A DNA stretch of 64,000 nt, taken from Pseudofabraea citricarpa. Its lineage: Eukaryota > Ascomycota > Leotiomycetes > Helotiales > Dermateaceae. The DNA lies in the NCBI GenBank assembly GCA_029641185.1, contig JAPWGK010000004.1, positions 248,001 through 312,000 of the forward strand, read 5' to 3'. Under the pieces are notes generated by a model. That model did no database searches. It saw nothing but the letters and a program-made list of their open reading frames with translations, and was not told the origin of the DNA. The number at the start of each line of letters is the position of its first letter. Positions within the stretch are counted from its first letter, which is position 1. The position numbers and the translations under genes were made by a program. Shown one piece after another: positions 47,421-59,007 of the stretch.

Positions 47421-49455
47421 TGTTAGAATTTGTGGATGAGATTGAAATGGGAATAATAAGAATGGCAACAGCAGCAGGAACGGGCAGTTGAGGATATATG
47501 TATACGTACATTTCTTTTACTGGAGCCGGCTTATCTATGCAATGCACTGCAGATCGAGGTGAAGTGACGGGTGATGGTGATGTGATGGGAGGAGGATAGA
47601 GAAGGAGTAGTATCTCTCATGCAAGACACAGGAAAGATTCTCTTTTATAAGATCTTTACCCCTCTTCCACCAATTCTATTCAGAACCCTCCCCCAGCACC
47701 CGCGGTGCAGAGAGGCTCAATGGCCTATCAAAGAGGGACTCCATTTCCAGATTGGGACTCGTAAACGGATGGCGTATCCCATAGCGTGGGACGCTGCTTA
47801 GCAACTCGGACTGCAAGGCTGGCTGGCATGAGTTTTGAGGGCAGCCTCGTCATTCCGATTCCAAGATCACCAGTCTGAAAGCAGAAGGATAAGTGAGAAG
47901 GCTTTGTGAGTGAATGGTGGGGTATTTGGTATTGGGTATTGGGTATGACCCCTCTCTTATCGCAATCGCCGGGGAACCTTTAGAGTTTTCTGGGTTCGTA
48001 GCTCGACGACCAGCCAGGGGAGGGAACTTTTGCCTGGAAAGGGTTAAAACTTGTCTGTTATCTCCTCTGCCGATAAGCAAAAGCCGAGGGACATGTTTGG
48101 ACTGTTTGCTCGACATCAGAAAGTCTCCTTGGCAAGTGTTGTTCTTGATAGTGGATAAGGAAGTCGAAGAGAGGAGCATGAATGCATAAGCCACCCAAAC
48201 GAGGCTGACCCTTCGAAACAAAACACAGTGAGAATCAAAGTGACAGAGCTAAAGTCAAGTGAGGGGATCTAGATTACCGCTCTCCTTCTCATTTAACCTT
48301 CCTTACAGAAGCAATCAATCGCAAGAGCGCCAACTGACAACCAATTACACCCCATCTAGCCCCCAAGCCCAACACCGGCAAGACTCGAACCAGTAACAAG
48401 TCCCCCAATTATTAATTCCCATCAATCCTGCCTATCGGAAACGAACGACCAACACTCATCGCAATCGCCTCAGCCTCGCCATCGTACCGTGCTGTACTGT
48501 ATATCCTGTTTGTTAACTGCAAAACAATCCTCACCACTCTGATGAGGGCATCCCAATCCCAATCCCAATTCCCATTCAAATCTCCAGATCAAGCAATACA
48601 CCAAAAGCACAGATCACAGTCGAGCACTTCCTCAAGCATCGCCTACCTCCCGATAAAAGAGAGCTCAAGCTCAAGCTCAGAGCAAAGCACAAGCGCTTCA
48701 TCTTCATGCAAAGCCCTATCATCTCGACGGGAACCCTGCATCCTGAAATCGCCATCGTCTCATCTTGAGAACAACAGGTCACAATATGAGACGAAGAAGA
48801 AGAAAAATAAAAAAACTTCTCCCAACCCTACAACCTTAAATCCAGATTGAACTCAGCCTCCCTCCTCCACTCGACGCGACAAACATCAGCCCATCTGGAA
48901 CACAGAACTCCCGCGTCAAAGCTTATTCCGCCCTCTTCTTGCCCCCTGCGTTGGCTTAAAGAGACCATCATTCCTCTCCCCATCTTCTCCATTTCGTGAT
49001 AACTCACATCTTTCGGATTCCTGCCTCTTCCAGTTCGCTATCCAATTCGCTCGTGTGTTGCAGAAAAGTAAAGTAATCATCAAAAGAGTCGTCCTTGGTT
49101 CCTCCAGCCTCGTCTCATCCCGTAGCACGACAGACAAGACTTGGTGCCTCACGTCACATCCAAACAAGAGCACGGAGATCAACAACCAGAGATTACTCAA
49201 CACACCATCTGTATTCCTCATCCCGATCGACTACTTGTTCAACCAACCAAGCAATCTATCCCCAAGATACGTTATATAACCAACACCACCAGAAGAAAAA
49301 CAGAAGGATTACACGACCTGATTTCCCCAAATCGCCTGCTCCCGCTCCCGCTCCCTCCAAAAAAGCATCCCAATCCAATATCTTCTAAGATTGACCTAAA
49401 CTCCATCGCTGAAATCCTAAAACGAAACATCATATCACAACCACACATAACAACC
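47421..49455. other. Intergenic region between divergent genes
   Basis: About 2 kb. C/A-rich near the two gene starts. A CTGTACTGTAT element lies at 48492-48502. Open frames here (for example 47914-48189 and 48542-48850) have no recognisable features. The stretch 48950-49455 is C/A-rich and probably leader sequence for the gene at 49456. Confidence 0.5.
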
Positions 49456-49845
49456 ATGGGATTCCTTAACAGTGTCCGCCGCTCCCTGAAACGTCAAAAT
49501 TCAAATTCCTCATCCACATCAACGTCCTCGTCATCTTCCATCCATGAATCCGCAAACGCCCCAGCCTCAACCTCAACCTCAACCACACCAAACAACTTGA
49601 CTACTTCTACACCCTATGAAGAAGAGACACCTAGACCATTACTCCTAGTTCCAGAACCCCAACGCGATGCTACATCGTTCGATGCGTTCTTGAGCTCCGA
49701 CCGAGACGAAGAGTTCGAGACCAAGAAGAGAAAGACCGGAATTTGGGGAGGCGGCTTGTTAGGATTGGGCAACACCAGACAGGATCGCTGGACCGGGGGA
49801 TTTGGATATCACCCGAGGAGAACTAGTTGGGGAAAGTTAGTCTGA
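49456..49845 (+). CDS. Hypothetical small Ser/Thr-rich protein
   Basis: Single-exon frame of 129 residues starting with MGFLNSVRRSLKRQN (Gly2 and Ser6 fit an N-myristoylation pattern, with basic residues after it). A Ser/Thr run (residues 17-55) is followed by a more ordered C-terminal half ending in FETKKRKTGIWGGGLLGLGN and GGFGYHPRRTSWGKLV, rich in Gly and Trp. Kozak context is good (ACCATGG). I do not recognise the family. Its last bases overlap the end of the convergent zinc-cluster gene. An upstream extension of the frame to 49141 would start at GTG or similar and is not favoured. Confidence 0.6.
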   Translation: MGFLNSVRRSLKRQNSNSSSTSTSSSSSIHESANAPASTSTSTTPNNLTTSTPYEEETPRPLLLVPEPQRDATSFDAFLSSDRDEEFETKKRKTGIWGGGLLGLGNTRQDRWTGGFGYHPRRTSWGKLV

Positions 49846-52459
49846 GGTTACAAAAACAGCAGATGAAGTGAGGAGCGGGGCGAGACAACTCACTCTCCCA
49901 ATTCCAATCCTTCATCACGCCTACCCAGTGTAAGCGTCCTCGGATGGTCAACTCGGGATCCATCTCCTCGGTAATGGGCTCCATTTTCCTCTTGTTCGCC
50001 ATGGAAGAGGTCCCGCTAACACTCGGTCTCTGCCTCTTCGACTGTGGTGGCATGTTCGAGTTCAACATCTCCTCAAAACTCATGCCTTCCATTCCCATAC
50101 CCTCCATGGCCATTTCCTCCTCGAATTTGCGTTTCGAACTTTCGCTGTGCATCATTCTTTCGCCTGGTCTTAGACTTGCTCGATCTCGTTGTCGTTTCTC
50201 TCTGGCTTGTTCTACAGCATCTCGTCGATTCCAAACTTCTTGGATGACCTCCCAGCATCGATCAATGTTTCCAATCCACATCCTCTGCGCCATGCTTTGC
50301 CATCTCTCTTCAACCCATTGTCGATCTTCTTTCTCCCAGGCTTCACATCCAGCTGCTAGGAGAGGATAGATTTGAACTATCACAAGGCGAGATGAAAGAG
50401 GTACAGTAGCGAGATAGATCAGCACTTTCTTTGCAAGTTGGGCTGAAGTCAGTGACGGAATCTCAGGTACTGCTTGGTGAAGATAGAGGAGGGTGGCATA
50501 ACGATATGCCTCCGCTGTCTGCAGAGCGTGCTGTATCTCCGATGTCGGATCCTCAGGTCGCTCGAAAGAAGTGCCAGGTTGCCATTGTTCAATACTCTCC
50601 TTGATCTGATTTGCCTGACTAATGACGGCAATGGAATTGGTTTCCGTCCTGCACACTCTCCGGCAGAGGTTTGCAGCGCGACCAATCAGAGGGAAGAGGG
50701 TCGAAGCACAGCCCATCAAAGGGTCGATCTCGGTGTTGTTGCCAAAATAGAGAGGCCGGAGGACATTCTCAAAGTCAGTAAAGTCATCGTCGTCAACGGA
50801 TGTTAGACGTGCGATGACATCCATGTATACCCATGTATTGCATAAAAATTTCAATCTTGCCAGATCGTCTCCAACCAGATTTCGCTTATTGTGCTTGGTG
50901 AGAGCCTGGTTGACCAAAATCTTTGCACCTCTGAGATGCTCGATACCGGTAGAGATATGTTGATCCCATGATTCCGAGAATGCTAGAACCAGCGTCGTTG
51001 CCAGAGCCGTATCGGTACGCATCTTGTCAATCCCTGTTGCCAAAGATCGAATACTCCTTCTCATATGTTCCATGCCATCGACCCGTAATGCAGGTTTTTC
51101 TTTTGATGTGTGAAACGCTGTCATCGATGCGATGGCATGATACAAGGCGGGTGAGTCCCTCGCAAGTGGCCAAATCAAAGTTCGCCATGGATTTTCTGTC
51201 GGCCCATCCTTCACTGATAAGATTCCACACGTCTGCTTGTCAAACCGTAGCATTAACATCTCCGGGCTACCTGCCTGGACATCTGGTTGTCGATACAACT
51301 TGAAAAAAGGATCATCTCGCATCGAGGTCGGTGACGCAGTGGACGAACGGGACCCAAGATCCATGGGTGTCGGAACTGGTACTCTCAATGCCATCCACAT
51401 ATCTGGGTCCGACATCTGTGGCTCTCTAACAATCTCCTCCACGTCATCATCCACAACTGTTTCATGTGGCATATCCATGATCGAAAAGTGGTGATCCAGA
51501 GATGGATCAATCATTGGTGGATGCATCGCCGTCGAGAAGGATCCTGGCCGAGCATTAAGTTCGGACCCGGGTAGTAAAAGATCTATAAGTCTCGGAGACT
51601 GGCCAGAAAAACTCGGCCTGGACGACGGTTGTCGAGGCATCGTATTAGAATCCTCAAACATACTACTCAGACTGCTTGTGACCTGATCGGGTTCAAAACG
51701 GGGTCTGGGATGTTCTCGTAAAAATGAGGTAGTGTTCATGTCGAATAACATGGGCGGGTGGTTGAAAGGTTGGTCGGGAAATTCATTCTGTATTGCGAAA
51801 GGTGGAGGTGAAGGGGCGGCTGCATTAAAAAACGTCTCCTGCATGGGAACATCCCCATCATCGGCCCCGGGCGTAGACGTAGAGGCATCGGAAACTGAAG
51901 GACTTCCAGAAGCCTTGATATCCGGCGGTCTATTCAGATCCTCAGAGTCTGGCAAAAAAGAAAAAAGTAAAAGTCAGCCCGCATCCACGAATATTTTTCA
52001 AGAATTCCCTTCCTACCTCGTTTTGTCCGGGCCGGCGGTGGCTTATTTGTGAAAGTAGCCTCCTCAAAGGGCCGCCATTTAAAATCCTTCTTATATCCTC
52101 CGCATGGAACGTTCCTCTTCTGACACTGCTGGCATGTCGGCTTCGTCTCGTCGCATTTTAAACGTTTTGATTTGCATGTAATACAGCCTGCAGAGAAATA
52201 TATCATTAGCCGCCAGCACGCCCGAGTGCCGTCCTTATCATTGTTGAGATAAGACAGGCAGGACAGGTAATTACATACCATTGCGGCTCTTGGATTGCTT
52301 GGGTTTTACTATTCCATTCTGCTTCTTGGTGGAAGTGGCAGCGGCCTTGGTGGTGGTCGGTTTGCGCTTCTGGGTGGTCGGAGGAGGTGGTTTGGACTCG
52401 GATTGGAGGACGGGCGACGACAGAAAGGCAGATGGAGAGGGAATTGTTATGGTCTCCAT
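49837..52459 (-). CDS. Zn(II)2Cys6 transcription factor
   Basis: Exons 52459-52279, 52187-52017, 51948-49894 and a tiny last exon 49841-49837 give 803 residues; if the last 52-bp intron is not removed the frame runs to 49823 (825 residues, with an odd Cys/Phe-rich tail). The Lys-rich N-terminus (QKRKPTTTK, KPKQSKSRN) precedes the zinc cluster Cys62-Cys89: GCITCKSKRLKC then TCQQC and NVPC, spacing C-x2-C-x6-C-x6-C-x2-C-x6-C. The long middle is acidic and disordered; a regulatory helical domain of the DUF3468/fungal_trans_2 type follows (FSESWDQHISTGIEHLRGAK, LARLKFLCNTWVYMDVIARL) to the final LHWVGVMKDWNWE. DNA target unknown. Its 3' end overlaps that of the convergent small gene. Confidence 0.86.
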
Positions 52460-53259
52460 CTTGAGGGTTCAATGAATAGATACATGGATATCTGCTCTGC
52501 TCTGGCCTGTGTCTAACTACAAGAAAATAATCGGGCGCACTGGCTGGTTGAAAGAGGGGTAAGGTGCCCAAAAACGAGTGTCGTGGTTGTTGACTTCTGG
52601 ACCTAACGAAGCAATGCCCGCTGCTGCTGTACATTTTGGGTGTGGAGGCTTTGTACGGCAGCCTCGTGATTGGGCCGACGAGCCACTTGTCATATTGTGG
52701 AGAAGGAGACCCCGAAGCGCAGTGATTCGACGGCCAAAGTCTAGCGTCGGCACACCCTCAAGACCCCTAGAGGCCCTCCCGAGTCCCGAATGCTGCTCCC
52801 TACTTACAGTACAGTAACGACCCCTGTGGCCCCTGTGGCCCCTGTAGCACCCCCGCTACGAGATCCCCTCCGCGAGCAAAGTAAGCTTCGTCCGGCTTGC
52901 TAGATCGCCAAGCGATCTCCCTCTATTATCCCAAACGAGCCGTAGCTGGTGGATGACCATCTATCTCATCTGATAAGGATTCATACTTAATCATCTCTTC
53001 CCTCCTGCTGACGTTTGGTCATGGGAGATTTGAGTTGCACACTTGTACGTCTATTTTCCTCTGCTACCCGCCGCTGCCGCTTATCTTCCGCTGTGCCTCC
53101 ATGATATGTATGTGACGAGGTGGTGTAACCGATATCTCATGATTTGGTGCATTTGCAGATGACGAGAAGGCGAGGCACAGCAGATGAAGCAATCAATCGA
53201 CGTGGGTGGGATAACAAGATTGGTTTGGAGGGGGTTTCTATTCGTCAGTCGGGAAAGGG

Positions 53260-53357
53260 GACCGTGTCGAATCAGAGGGTCGTATGAAGTTGAGAACTTT
53301 GTTATCTTTTATTCTTTTGACCGTGTCGAATCAGGGGGTAATGTGAAGTTGAGAAGT
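53260..53357 (+). repeat. Two-copy direct repeat, 38-bp units 59 bp apart
   Basis: Copy 1 begins at 53260 and copy 2 at 53319. Both start GACCGTGTCGAATCAG and end near TGAAGTTGAGAA, differing at a few positions. Confidence 0.8.
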
Positions 53358-53748
53358 TCTCAATCTTCAGAGTATTTGAGATCGAGTATATCGTCCTACT
53401 ATTAAGTGTAGATTATACTTTTGAGGAGGTGTTCGGTCTTACCATAGATATACGATCCTGACTTGGGCGAATGCTACTTTGTGTCACCAACGATAAATGC
53501 CATATAGAACCTCCTAGAAATATCAAATACTAGATCATTGCTCTCTTTTCCTTGTAAATCTACCATTCTCCCTTCTGTTCAAATTTCTAACTCTCTCGTT
53601 TGACATGCGCCATGAAAATATAAATTAACCGGGTTGGGAGAAGTTTACCGTGATTAAGTTGAGCTTCTCATAGCCTTTGATCTGTCGGGAACCGGTGGGA
53701 ACGATAATACTATATATATATATATATGCAGAAGTTAGGGCTGTTGTC

Positions 53749-53856
53749 AATCTTACTCTTGTTATTTATCTTACTCTTGTCATTAATCCACTCTTGTTAT
53801 TAATCTCACTTTTGTTATTAATCCTACTCTTGTCATCATTCTTACTCTTGTTATCA
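53749..53856 (+). repeat. Degenerate minisatellite, about 18-bp unit
   Basis: About six imperfect copies of a unit like CTTACTCTTGTTATTAAT, downstream of a TA dinucleotide run at about 53711-53727. Confidence 0.8.
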
Positions 53857-54124
53857 ACCTATTACAAGTATAACCAACGGAGGAATCCTAACTTTAACGC
53901 GATATCAGAGTTCTTTTCAGAGCCCTTATGTTTTCTCCTGTTTCTGTCTAACTCCCCTGATAGTAGACGGACTTTTACTTGGTCTGAAATCATGTATACT
54001 CTTTTAGCTCGGTTAAACTTTTGTCGCGATTGAATATTCTCAAAATGACAACATGGTAAATAAAGCGAAATAAAGTGGAGAGACTCTTTTACATCTTTGA
54101 TAAACACTTCCCACCCCCAATAAA

Positions 54125-56344
54125 CTAAACCACAACCTCGACACTCAGATCCCGCGGCCACTTCGGCCCATCCACTCCATTCCCCCTCGTGCCCACCTGG
54201 AATCCCAGTTCCACCTCTCCATGCACATACTCCAGCACAGGTTTCACACATCTCACACGCACCCCCAAGACTCCCGATCTCCTAGTCTCGAAAAACTCGT
54301 CCCTGAACACGTCTCCCTTCTTGAATAGCATCCCCAGCACTCTCGGGATCGTGTAGCCCATGTTATGAAAATGCCTAAAGACGAAATTGTCATATTTTGC
54401 CCAGAGGGTGTCCCATACTTGAGGAGGGTAGACGCCGCAGCTGTTGACGAGCCATGTCGAGTAGTAGTTTAGTGCGAGGTCGACGCTGTAGGAGCCGCCA
54501 GTTTGAGCACGTTGGAGGAGGGCGAGAAGGATTGCTGAAGTACCTGCTACGCCGGTACTGTTTTGCATTAGTTTTTCTTCTCTTTTTTTCTTTTTGCTTT
54601 TTCTCTCTTATTGCTACATGGGAGGGCAATTTACCAGTAGTCTGAGTTGGGGAATACCGGAGTGACAGGTTCATTATTCCCCATGGCTCGGCCATATTCC
54701 ATGGATACACCACAACACTTTATCACAAAGTTAGTATACAACGAAAAAAGCATGATAGGAGGAGGTATGAAGGTAAAAAGAAAAAGAACAAAAGAAAAAG
54801 AAAGAAAATACATACAGCATCACTAATCTGCTGCCACCCACTCCTCCCCATCCACTCCCCATTCCACCCATAACAGTTCTCCCTCGCAAAAACCACACCC
54901 CTCTCTCGGCCCTCACACATCTTCAGGACATTCTCCCTGCCCAAGCCCCATTTATCCAACACCCCCGGTCGGTAGCCCTCGACAACCACATCGGCATCCA
55001 GGATCAACCGCCTGACCTTCTCCCGATCCTCCTCCTTTTTAAAATCAAGACAGCAGTTCCACTTGCCCCAGTTCAAGTCACAGTGCAGAGAAGAGAAGTC
55101 CACGAGGTCCGGCGCCGTGACACGCATGACGCTGGCGCCCATCTCGGCGAGCCCGCGCGTGATGGCCGGCGCGGCGATGACGCGTGTGAGATCGAGGACT
55201 TTCAGGCCCGCGAGTGGCCGTTTGGCAGATGTCGATGGAGAGGAGGGCCACCAGCATGCGGGCTGCTTGGGGTTGGGGTGAGCGTGGATTTCGAAGAGTC
55301 CCACGTGGGCGTTGGCTTGGCCGTGCGAGGAGGAGGCGAACTCTTCTTTCGTCCAGCAGATGGTTCCGGCTTGCTTGTATACGTTGGATGCGAGGTGCTG
55401 CATATCATGCGAGTTGATTTGAGAAATCTTTTCTTCGAAGGGGATCCATGATTCCTCGATGGTGGAGGCATCGAGATCCGCTGGTAATCCGATACTCTCT
55501 AGTGTAGGATCAGGATTCATACTTCCTGATTTTCTTCCTGTCAGCTTCTGTACGGTGTCTTTTGTTATTGAACCAATGAAGCCAACTGACCGTGGAGATG
55601 AAAGAATCGATCATCTTTTGTCTTGTAGATGTTGGTTGCCGAGGCCCGGTGGAAGGTTGCAGTTTGTCGATGGATATCTCTATTAGGAAAGTACTTCTCC
55701 ATTTTTTGGGCTCCTGAAGGCGTGTTGACGCTGCTGATTGTGAGATTCTCGCCTTCTGGGTCGATAGCCCAGATCAAGGTTGACATGATAAACAACGAGG
55801 CGTGGTCACTGTTGGTGTTAGAATCGATAGTTAGGGGAAGGGTTTGTACGGATTCAACAATTAAAAAACATTTGCAAAGAGATGATTGCAGGGCTTCGTC
55901 ACCAAATAAACACATCTTTCATTCTGAACCACTAGATTCCTTCCCCCCTGAAAGCAAAACCAACCATCACAGTCTACCTCAATCTTAAAATCGAATACCA
56001 AAACCCAACACATAGAGATGAAGCGAAAAAAAAAAGAAAAAAAAATCAAAAGCGAAAATGACCTACGTATCAATAACCACCTCCCTCGGCTCAACACCAT
56101 ACTTCTTCTCCAGCAAAACACTCAAGACCGTAGCCTCCAACCCCTTCAGCGAGGCAATACTCTCGGCAAACCGCCAATTAATTGGTATACTCGGCTCCTG
56201 CGAACCCGTATACCTGATGTTCTTGGCATACTTGTGTACATCAGACGGTAGGTATTTAGCGATGAGGGGATTATTCAAGATCCCTTCATCTAGGAGCTTG
56301 CGTGCCTCGAGGGGGACAGAGTATGGGGGCGAGATGGTTCCCAT
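54125..56344 (-). CDS. CaiB/BaiF family III CoA-transferase
   Basis: Moves CoA between carboxylic acids (or racemises acyl-CoAs in some members). Exons 56344-56067, 55808-55591, 55525-54816, 54717-54635 and 54557-54125 encode 573 residues; all joins keep frame. Seen: INWRFAESIASLKGLEATVL and EVVIDTDHASLF in the N-terminal part; FFHLHGSMNPDPTL; PLAGLKVLDLTRVIAAPAIT with LAEMGASVMRVTAPDLVDF, the core CaiB Rossmann motif; LDFKKEEDREKVRRLILDAD and VVVEGYRPGVLDKWGLG; then PVFPNSDYCTGVAGTSAILL, whose Asp aligns by eye with the nucleophilic Asp of formyl-CoA transferase. The gene diverges from an AtuA/DUF1446 gene across 550 bp. A catabolic role in acyl-CoA activation is inferred from this pairing. 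Confidence 0.93.
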
Positions 56345-56894
56345 TTTGAAATTTGTGTTAAGACGAAGGAAACATCGAAAGGAAAAGAGAAAGAAAATCA
56401 GGAGATGTGAAAAATTGGAATACACACGTATCTCTCCCCACAATCAGAAACGCGTCAGTCGGCTCGATTTATGGAGCCGGCGAGCTACTGCTTGTATTAC
56501 TGGCGCGAGTAGCCGTTCATCGTGACTAAACGAACCGGTGTCTCTCTTCCAGCGAGCGAGTCAGAAGTGCCGAGTCAAAACCGGCACTGAAAGTGGAAGA
56601 ATTGAATGAAACCTCGGTATACAAGATTATCCAAGACTTGATATCCTTTTATATACCAGGTATTAAAAAGGAAATCTCGGAAATACGAAATCCGATAAAG
56701 CGAGAAGCTTGTTACACCAAGACATCATAAATGAAGACCACGTGACTGACCCCTCACCTATGATGCATGTAGAGTTTAACATCAACTGCCGCAGCATTCC
56801 TCTGTAGAAGAGATAACAAATATATTTTAAAAGTCCTCAGTTACTTAGCTCCATTGACATCAGTTGTATAAATCCGTACGTTAAGAGAAAGATC
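56345..56894. promoter_or_regulatory. Bidirectional promoter of the CoA-transferase and AtuA-like genes
   Basis: 550 bp between two divergent ATGs. It carries an inverted repeat AGTGCCG (56566-56572) / CGGCACT (56582-56588), which gives everted CCG-N9-CGG. It also carries an inverted pair CGG-N11-CCG at 56678-56694, the same spacing as the Gal4 site. Both are typical zinc-cluster binding layouts, and a zinc-cluster gene lies 3 kb away. Co-regulation of the two genes is inferred. Confidence 0.5.
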
Positions 56895-59007
56895 ATGTCT
56901 GTACAGTCCCCAGCCGCGTCCAGCTCGGTAAAGGCTCGTCGAAAGAATGAGGTTGGGAAACGGCCTGTGAAAGTCGCAAATTGTTCCGGATACAAAGGGG
57001 ACCCAGCATGGCAGATGCTTCGTCAAGCTACTATGGGTGATGTGGACTTCATCACTGGTGACTACTTAGCGGGTAACTCCATTCTCGCTACACCCTTTTC
57101 GTACGTGGCTGATGTACGAGATAGAGATGAACATCGCCGAGAATGCAGAGGCATTCAGAGCTGGTTCACATGAAGGGTTCGAGGAGACTGCTTGGGAAGG
57201 TTTGCAGTTGAGTCTGGATGTAATTGCTGAGCGTGGAATCAAAGTTGTTATCAATGGTGGCAGTCTGAACCCATCTGGGCTCGCCTCCAAAGTAGCTGCT
57301 CTGGTAATTTCCTTGGAGCAAAAACAACACCACAAACTGACAGGATGTAGGCATCAGAGAAAGGACTTCGTCTCAAGGTTGCTTATGTCTCTGGAGACGA
57401 TCTCATGTCGGAGCTCGGACCAGATCTGGCATCATTGAAAGACAAACTCCCTCCACATCTTGACTCGGACAATCCGGATATCAAGATCCAACCAGAAGTA
57501 CTGACCTTCAAGGAATGGGAGAAAGTGCCTCTCGTCTCAGCCAATGCATATCTAGGAGCACGAGCAATTGTTGAAGGGCTTCGAAATGGCGCCGACATCA
57601 TAATTTGTGGTCGTGTCGCCGATGCTTCGCCTGTCATTGGAGCTGCTTGGTATTGGCACTCTTGGACAGATCGTGATTATGACAAACTCGCTGGAGCTTT
57701 GATTTCTGGTCATCTGATTGAGTGCTCTGCATATGTCACCGGGGGGAACTTCTCAGGATTTACAGAGTATGACCAGGAAATATTTCTTCAACCTGGATTT
57801 CCCATAGCCGAGATTGACAGTGATGGATCCTGTGTGATATCCAAACACCCTGGAACTGGTGGCATCATCAACGAAGATACTGTTCGATGTCAGTTTCTGT
57901 ACGAACTACAAGGCAGCATCTACCTGAACAGTGATGTGAAGGCCTACCTGAACGATGTCAAAGTGAAAGCGGTAGGTGTGAATAGGTGAGCGATGCGACA
58001 TGATTTCGTGACACCCGTTGACAAAAGTAGAGTACGTGTCTCTGGAATCACGGGCAAACCTCCACCACCAACGACGAAAGTTGCCATCTTTTATCCCGGT
58101 GGGTTTCAGTCTCAACTCCTGGTCAACTCGACTGGATATGGCACTGCTCAGAAATGGACTCTACTTGAAGCACAAATCCGACGAAAATTGAAGGAATCCA
58201 AGGCGGATGAACAGATCTCTCTTCTGGAATTCCAAATGTGAGTGTACCTTGCATGCATGGCTCAACTGGCGGCTGACGATGGATAGAGTTGGAGTTCCAG
58301 AAATGAATCCACAAAGTCAACTTGCAAGCACCACGTACTGCCGTGTCTTTGCAGAAGCTGCGACACCCACTGCCCTCGTTGGCCTGCTCTACGCCTTCCG
58401 GGACATCTCTCTGCAGCACTTCTCCGGGTTGCACTCATCGCTTGATATGAGAACTGCTATACCCAAGCCGTTCCTGGCCATGTATCCGGCCCTGTTTCCT
58501 CAGAACTCGCTTCACGAAACCATCACCTTTCTCGATGGGACCAGCACGCGAGGAAAGACCACCGACGCAGGACATCCGCCTGCCTACGAAGCGCTGGAGC
58601 GGCGAGAGAATCAGGCCGTGACCCATGGCGGGAGAGCGTTGCCGGATTTCGGGCGCACTCGAAGATGCAGGCTGGGAGACGTCGTGCTCGGGAGGTCCGG
58701 GGATAAAGGGTCTAACCTTAATGCTGGGTTTTTCGTCGGCCAAGCGAAAGCGTGGGAGTGGCTGCGCTCCTTCCTGAGCACTCAGAGCATGAAGGAGCTC
58801 ATGGGCCTCGATTGGTCCGAGGATTACTTTATCGAGCGAGTCGAGTTCCCGCACATCTTTGCCGTGCACTTTGTGGTGTATGGCATCCTGGGCCGCGGGG
58901 TGAGCAGCTCGACCAGGCTGGATGCCCTTGGGAAGGGGTTTGCAGACTACGTGCGTGACAAGGTGGTGGAAGTGCCGGAGTCAGTGTTGTCTGATTCCCA
59001 TCTGTAG
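56895..59007 (+). CDS. AtuA/DUF1446 acyl-CoA metabolism protein
   Basis: Exons 56895-57072, 57125-57303, 57351-57985, 58031-58237 and 58287-59007 encode 639 residues. The DUF1446 (AtuA) domain starts at KVANCSGYKGDPAWQMLRQA and continues through VDFITGDYLAEMNIAENAEA, IKVVINGGSLNPSGLASKV, NGADIIICGRVADASPVIGA, TGGNFSGFTEYD and SKHPGTGGIINEDTV. The smaller AtuA-like C-terminal domain is fused, with LGDVVLGRSGDKGSNLNAGF and FVVYGILGRGVSSSTRLD. In Pseudomonas, AtuA belongs to the pathway that breaks down acyclic terpenoid and branched acids; its reaction is not settled. Introns are 45-52 bp, all GT-AG. Divergent from the CoA-transferase gene and followed by a regulator gene on the same strand, which supports a small catabolic cluster. 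Confidence 0.92.

Larger units (their letters stand above)
52460..54124. other. Intergenic region
   Basis: About 1.7 kb. Contains a TACAGTACAGTA element (52806-52816), a two-copy 59-bp-spaced direct repeat (53260-53357) and an 18-bp minisatellite (53749-53856). No gene is supported; the frame at 53677-54033 is the translation of the minisatellite. Confidence 0.5.

Noticed and set aside
53677..54033. 118-codon plus-strand frame rich in Leu/Ile/Ser
   Set aside because: It is the translation of the TA run and the 18-bp minisatellite.
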